Below, one piece after another: positions 62,492 to 64,000 of a DNA stretch of 64,000 nucleotides (position 1 is its first letter; every line of letters begins with the position of its first letter). The notes beneath the pieces are model-generated. The model searched no databases. It saw nothing but the letters and a program-made list of their open reading frames with translations, and had not been told where the DNA came from. Both the position numbers and the translations under genes were made by a program. Location of the stretch: positions 19,504,283 to 19,568,282 of the forward strand of contig OU612066.1 in assembly GCA_914767715.1 (NCBI GenBank), in the 5' to 3' direction. The stretch is from Membranipora membranacea (lineage: Eukaryota; Bryozoa; Gymnolaemata; Cheilostomatida; Membraniporidae).

Positions 62492-63792
62492 TTAATTCAC
62501 TTCAGCAGGCATAGGCTGATCTTTCAGTGCTGCAATAATATTCTTAGCTGTCAGTTCGCTCATTGCCGAGCGTGCTTCATTTGTTGCGCTGCCAATATGT
62601 GGTAATATCACACAATTGGGTAATTTCAACAGCTTGTGATCTAATGGCATAGGCTCAGGGACGGTTACATCAAGTCCAGCTGCTGCAATCTGGTTGTTTT
62701 CTAGGGCCTCTGCTAAATCATCCATATCAATTACAGGCCCTCGAGATGTGTTCACAAGAATAGCTGTGTTTTTCATTTTAACAAATGTCTGGTTGTTGAA
62801 GAGACCTTTTGTCGCATCAGTCAGAGCACAGCAGATTAGAATGAAGTCTGACTCTGTGATTAATTCAGTGAAGTCCACTCTTTTGGCAGCAGGGTGATCA
62901 ACAGGGTGACAGTTAGTGTAGAGAAATTGTCCGACATCAAACCCGCTCAGCTGCTTACAAATCTTCAAAGAAAAGATAAACCATCATCTATGTGTTACCA
63001 GAGCAATTTACTTCATATTATGCTCTCTGCAGTGCCAGATTAATAATTAATTAATAACCAATTTTTGTTCTCATCAGCCGATCCAACTTTGAATGTGACA
63101 ATAGAGGACTGCACTCTTCAATATTTAAAGTGGATAAACGTGGAGTCCTCTTGCAAATTGATAGAGTTCTCAATTTGATAGCCACTGACATCCCTGAAAC
63201 TGAGATAGAAAAAAAAATGCTGTATATGGTTCTTGTACACTTGACATTTTATGACAACTTATGTACACTCAAATCTTACGGTTCGGAGTTAGGAGAACCC
63301 CAATCTAAATAAATTTACCCTCAATAGAAAGTTAACTGCACTATATGTACCTGTTGCCCTATCCTGCCGAAACCGAATATTCCAACAGTTGAGTTTTGGA
63401 GAGAAGGTCCACAAAGCCAAGTAGGTTTCCAGGTACCCCATGAGCCATCTTTAGCAGCAGTTACACCTATGTATGAAGGAATAAAATATGTCAACAATAC
63501 ATCTACAGCAGGGCTGTGGTATCTTTCCAGTGTCCTGGGGACTACACACTGTGTGAGAATAAAAAAACAGCATATGCTTACTGCTCAACAACTATGAGAA
63601 AATTAATGTGTACATGATTACCTTCAATCAGCCTCCGGGAAGTTGCTAGTAATAGAGATACTGATAATTCAGCTGTGGCATGTGTGAGCACATCTGGAGT
63701 GAATCCTACCCTTACACTTCTCTGTTTACACTCAGCTAGGCTCACATGATCATATCCAACAGACATAGTACAAACTACTTTAAGTTTCTCTC
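62492..63792 (-). CDS. GRHPR: Glyoxylate/hydroxypyruvate reductase (D-2-hydroxyacid dehydrogenase family), 3' three exons
   Basis: Exons 63792-63622, 63466-63351 and 62962-62492 (stop) join in phase and encode the last 250 or so residues of a protein that is about 330 residues in animals. The middle exon carries the family segment WKPTWLCG and the NAD(P)-binding GFGRIGQ (GxGxxG). The last exon carries the three catalytic residues of the family in their usual settings: Arg in NTSRGPV, Glu in VPEP and His in LPHIGSAT. The enzyme reduces glyoxylate and hydroxypyruvate to glycolate and D-glycerate, mainly in the cytosol, preventing oxalate build-up. The acceptor at 63792 is inferred from a TTGACAG site and alignment to the family. 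The N-terminal exons lie beyond 64000. A broader D-isomer dehydrogenase assignment is possible but less likely. Confidence 0.92.
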
Positions 63793-64000
63793 CTGTCAAT
63801 AACATATCCAGAAAAGAAGATAATCTAGCTGATACTTGGGTTTCCCTGTTATACTGACATGTGCTTGTGTTCCAGAATAGTTTTTGCAAAATATTTAGCC
63901 CCCTGGGACATTCTAGACTTTTCTAGATTTAAGTATGCTAGGGTTGTAAGTTGAGACTGTTAAGAATTTTTGCAGCAGAGTCAATAATTGTACTGAGTGC
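63793..64000 (-). other. Intron of the reductase gene, cut by window end
   Basis: Intronic sequence upstream of the first visible reductase exon; no further exon is seen before the window ends. Confidence 0.6.

Noticed and set aside
1-64000. CRISPR arrays, bacterial operons, tRNA or rRNA genes
   Set aside because: No direct-repeat/spacer pattern, no clustered uninterrupted frames and no recognisable cloverleaf or rRNA core were seen; the window is plainly spliced animal DNA.

Overview
The window is nuclear DNA of an invertebrate-type animal: AT-rich, with consensus GT-AG introns of about 0.2-3.5 kb, microsatellites, several families of short inverted-repeat transposons, and genes typical of metazoans (a TESK-type kinase, a phospholipase B-like protein, a glyoxylate/hydroxypyruvate reductase). 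The phylum cannot be settled from the sequence alone. No tRNA, rRNA, CRISPR array or bacterial-style operon was recognised.

Layout. (1) 180-6654, + strand: last nine coding exons of a lysosomal phospholipase B-like gene; its 5' end lies outside the window, and its last intron carries two non-autonomous transposons. (2) 7305-10494, - strand: two tandem copies of a two-exon gene for a small secreted glycine-rich peptide. Copy 1 is intact except for one in-frame TGA at a tryptophan position; copy 2 has a stop, a frameshift and a lost 3' end. (3) 10.5-14.9 kb: mostly non-coding, with a 28-base C tract and one exon-like segment. (4) 14972-16315, - strand: an intronless, membrane-anchored adamalysin-type metalloprotease with almost no prodomain. 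(5) 19396-40332, - strand: the main gene of the window, 21 coding exons whose phases all agree and whose lengths sum to 6093 nt (2030 codons plus stop). It encodes four U1/matrin-like zinc fingers, a 28-residue tandem repeat, a long RS domain and a helical C-terminus. The family is not recognised. (6) 40.3-48.0 kb: gene-poor, with a perfect 34-bp palindrome and small tandem repeats. (7) 48041-61417, + strand: a complete nine-exon TESK/LIMK-type kinase (701 residues) with a TATA box. (8) 62492-63792, - strand: last three exons of a glyoxylate/hydroxypyruvate reductase, convergent with the kinase and cut by the window end.

The genes look like unrelated neighbours, not a functional cluster: lysosomal lipid hydrolysis, secreted defence-like peptides, extracellular proteolysis, a nuclear RS/zinc-finger protein, cytoskeletal kinase signalling and glyoxylate metabolism. 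The least described items are the 2030-residue zinc-finger/RS protein, the broken glycine-rich peptide pair, and a 512-bp fold-back element present three times at the same length. All exon joins were read by eye from splice consensus and frame; no alignment or database search was run.
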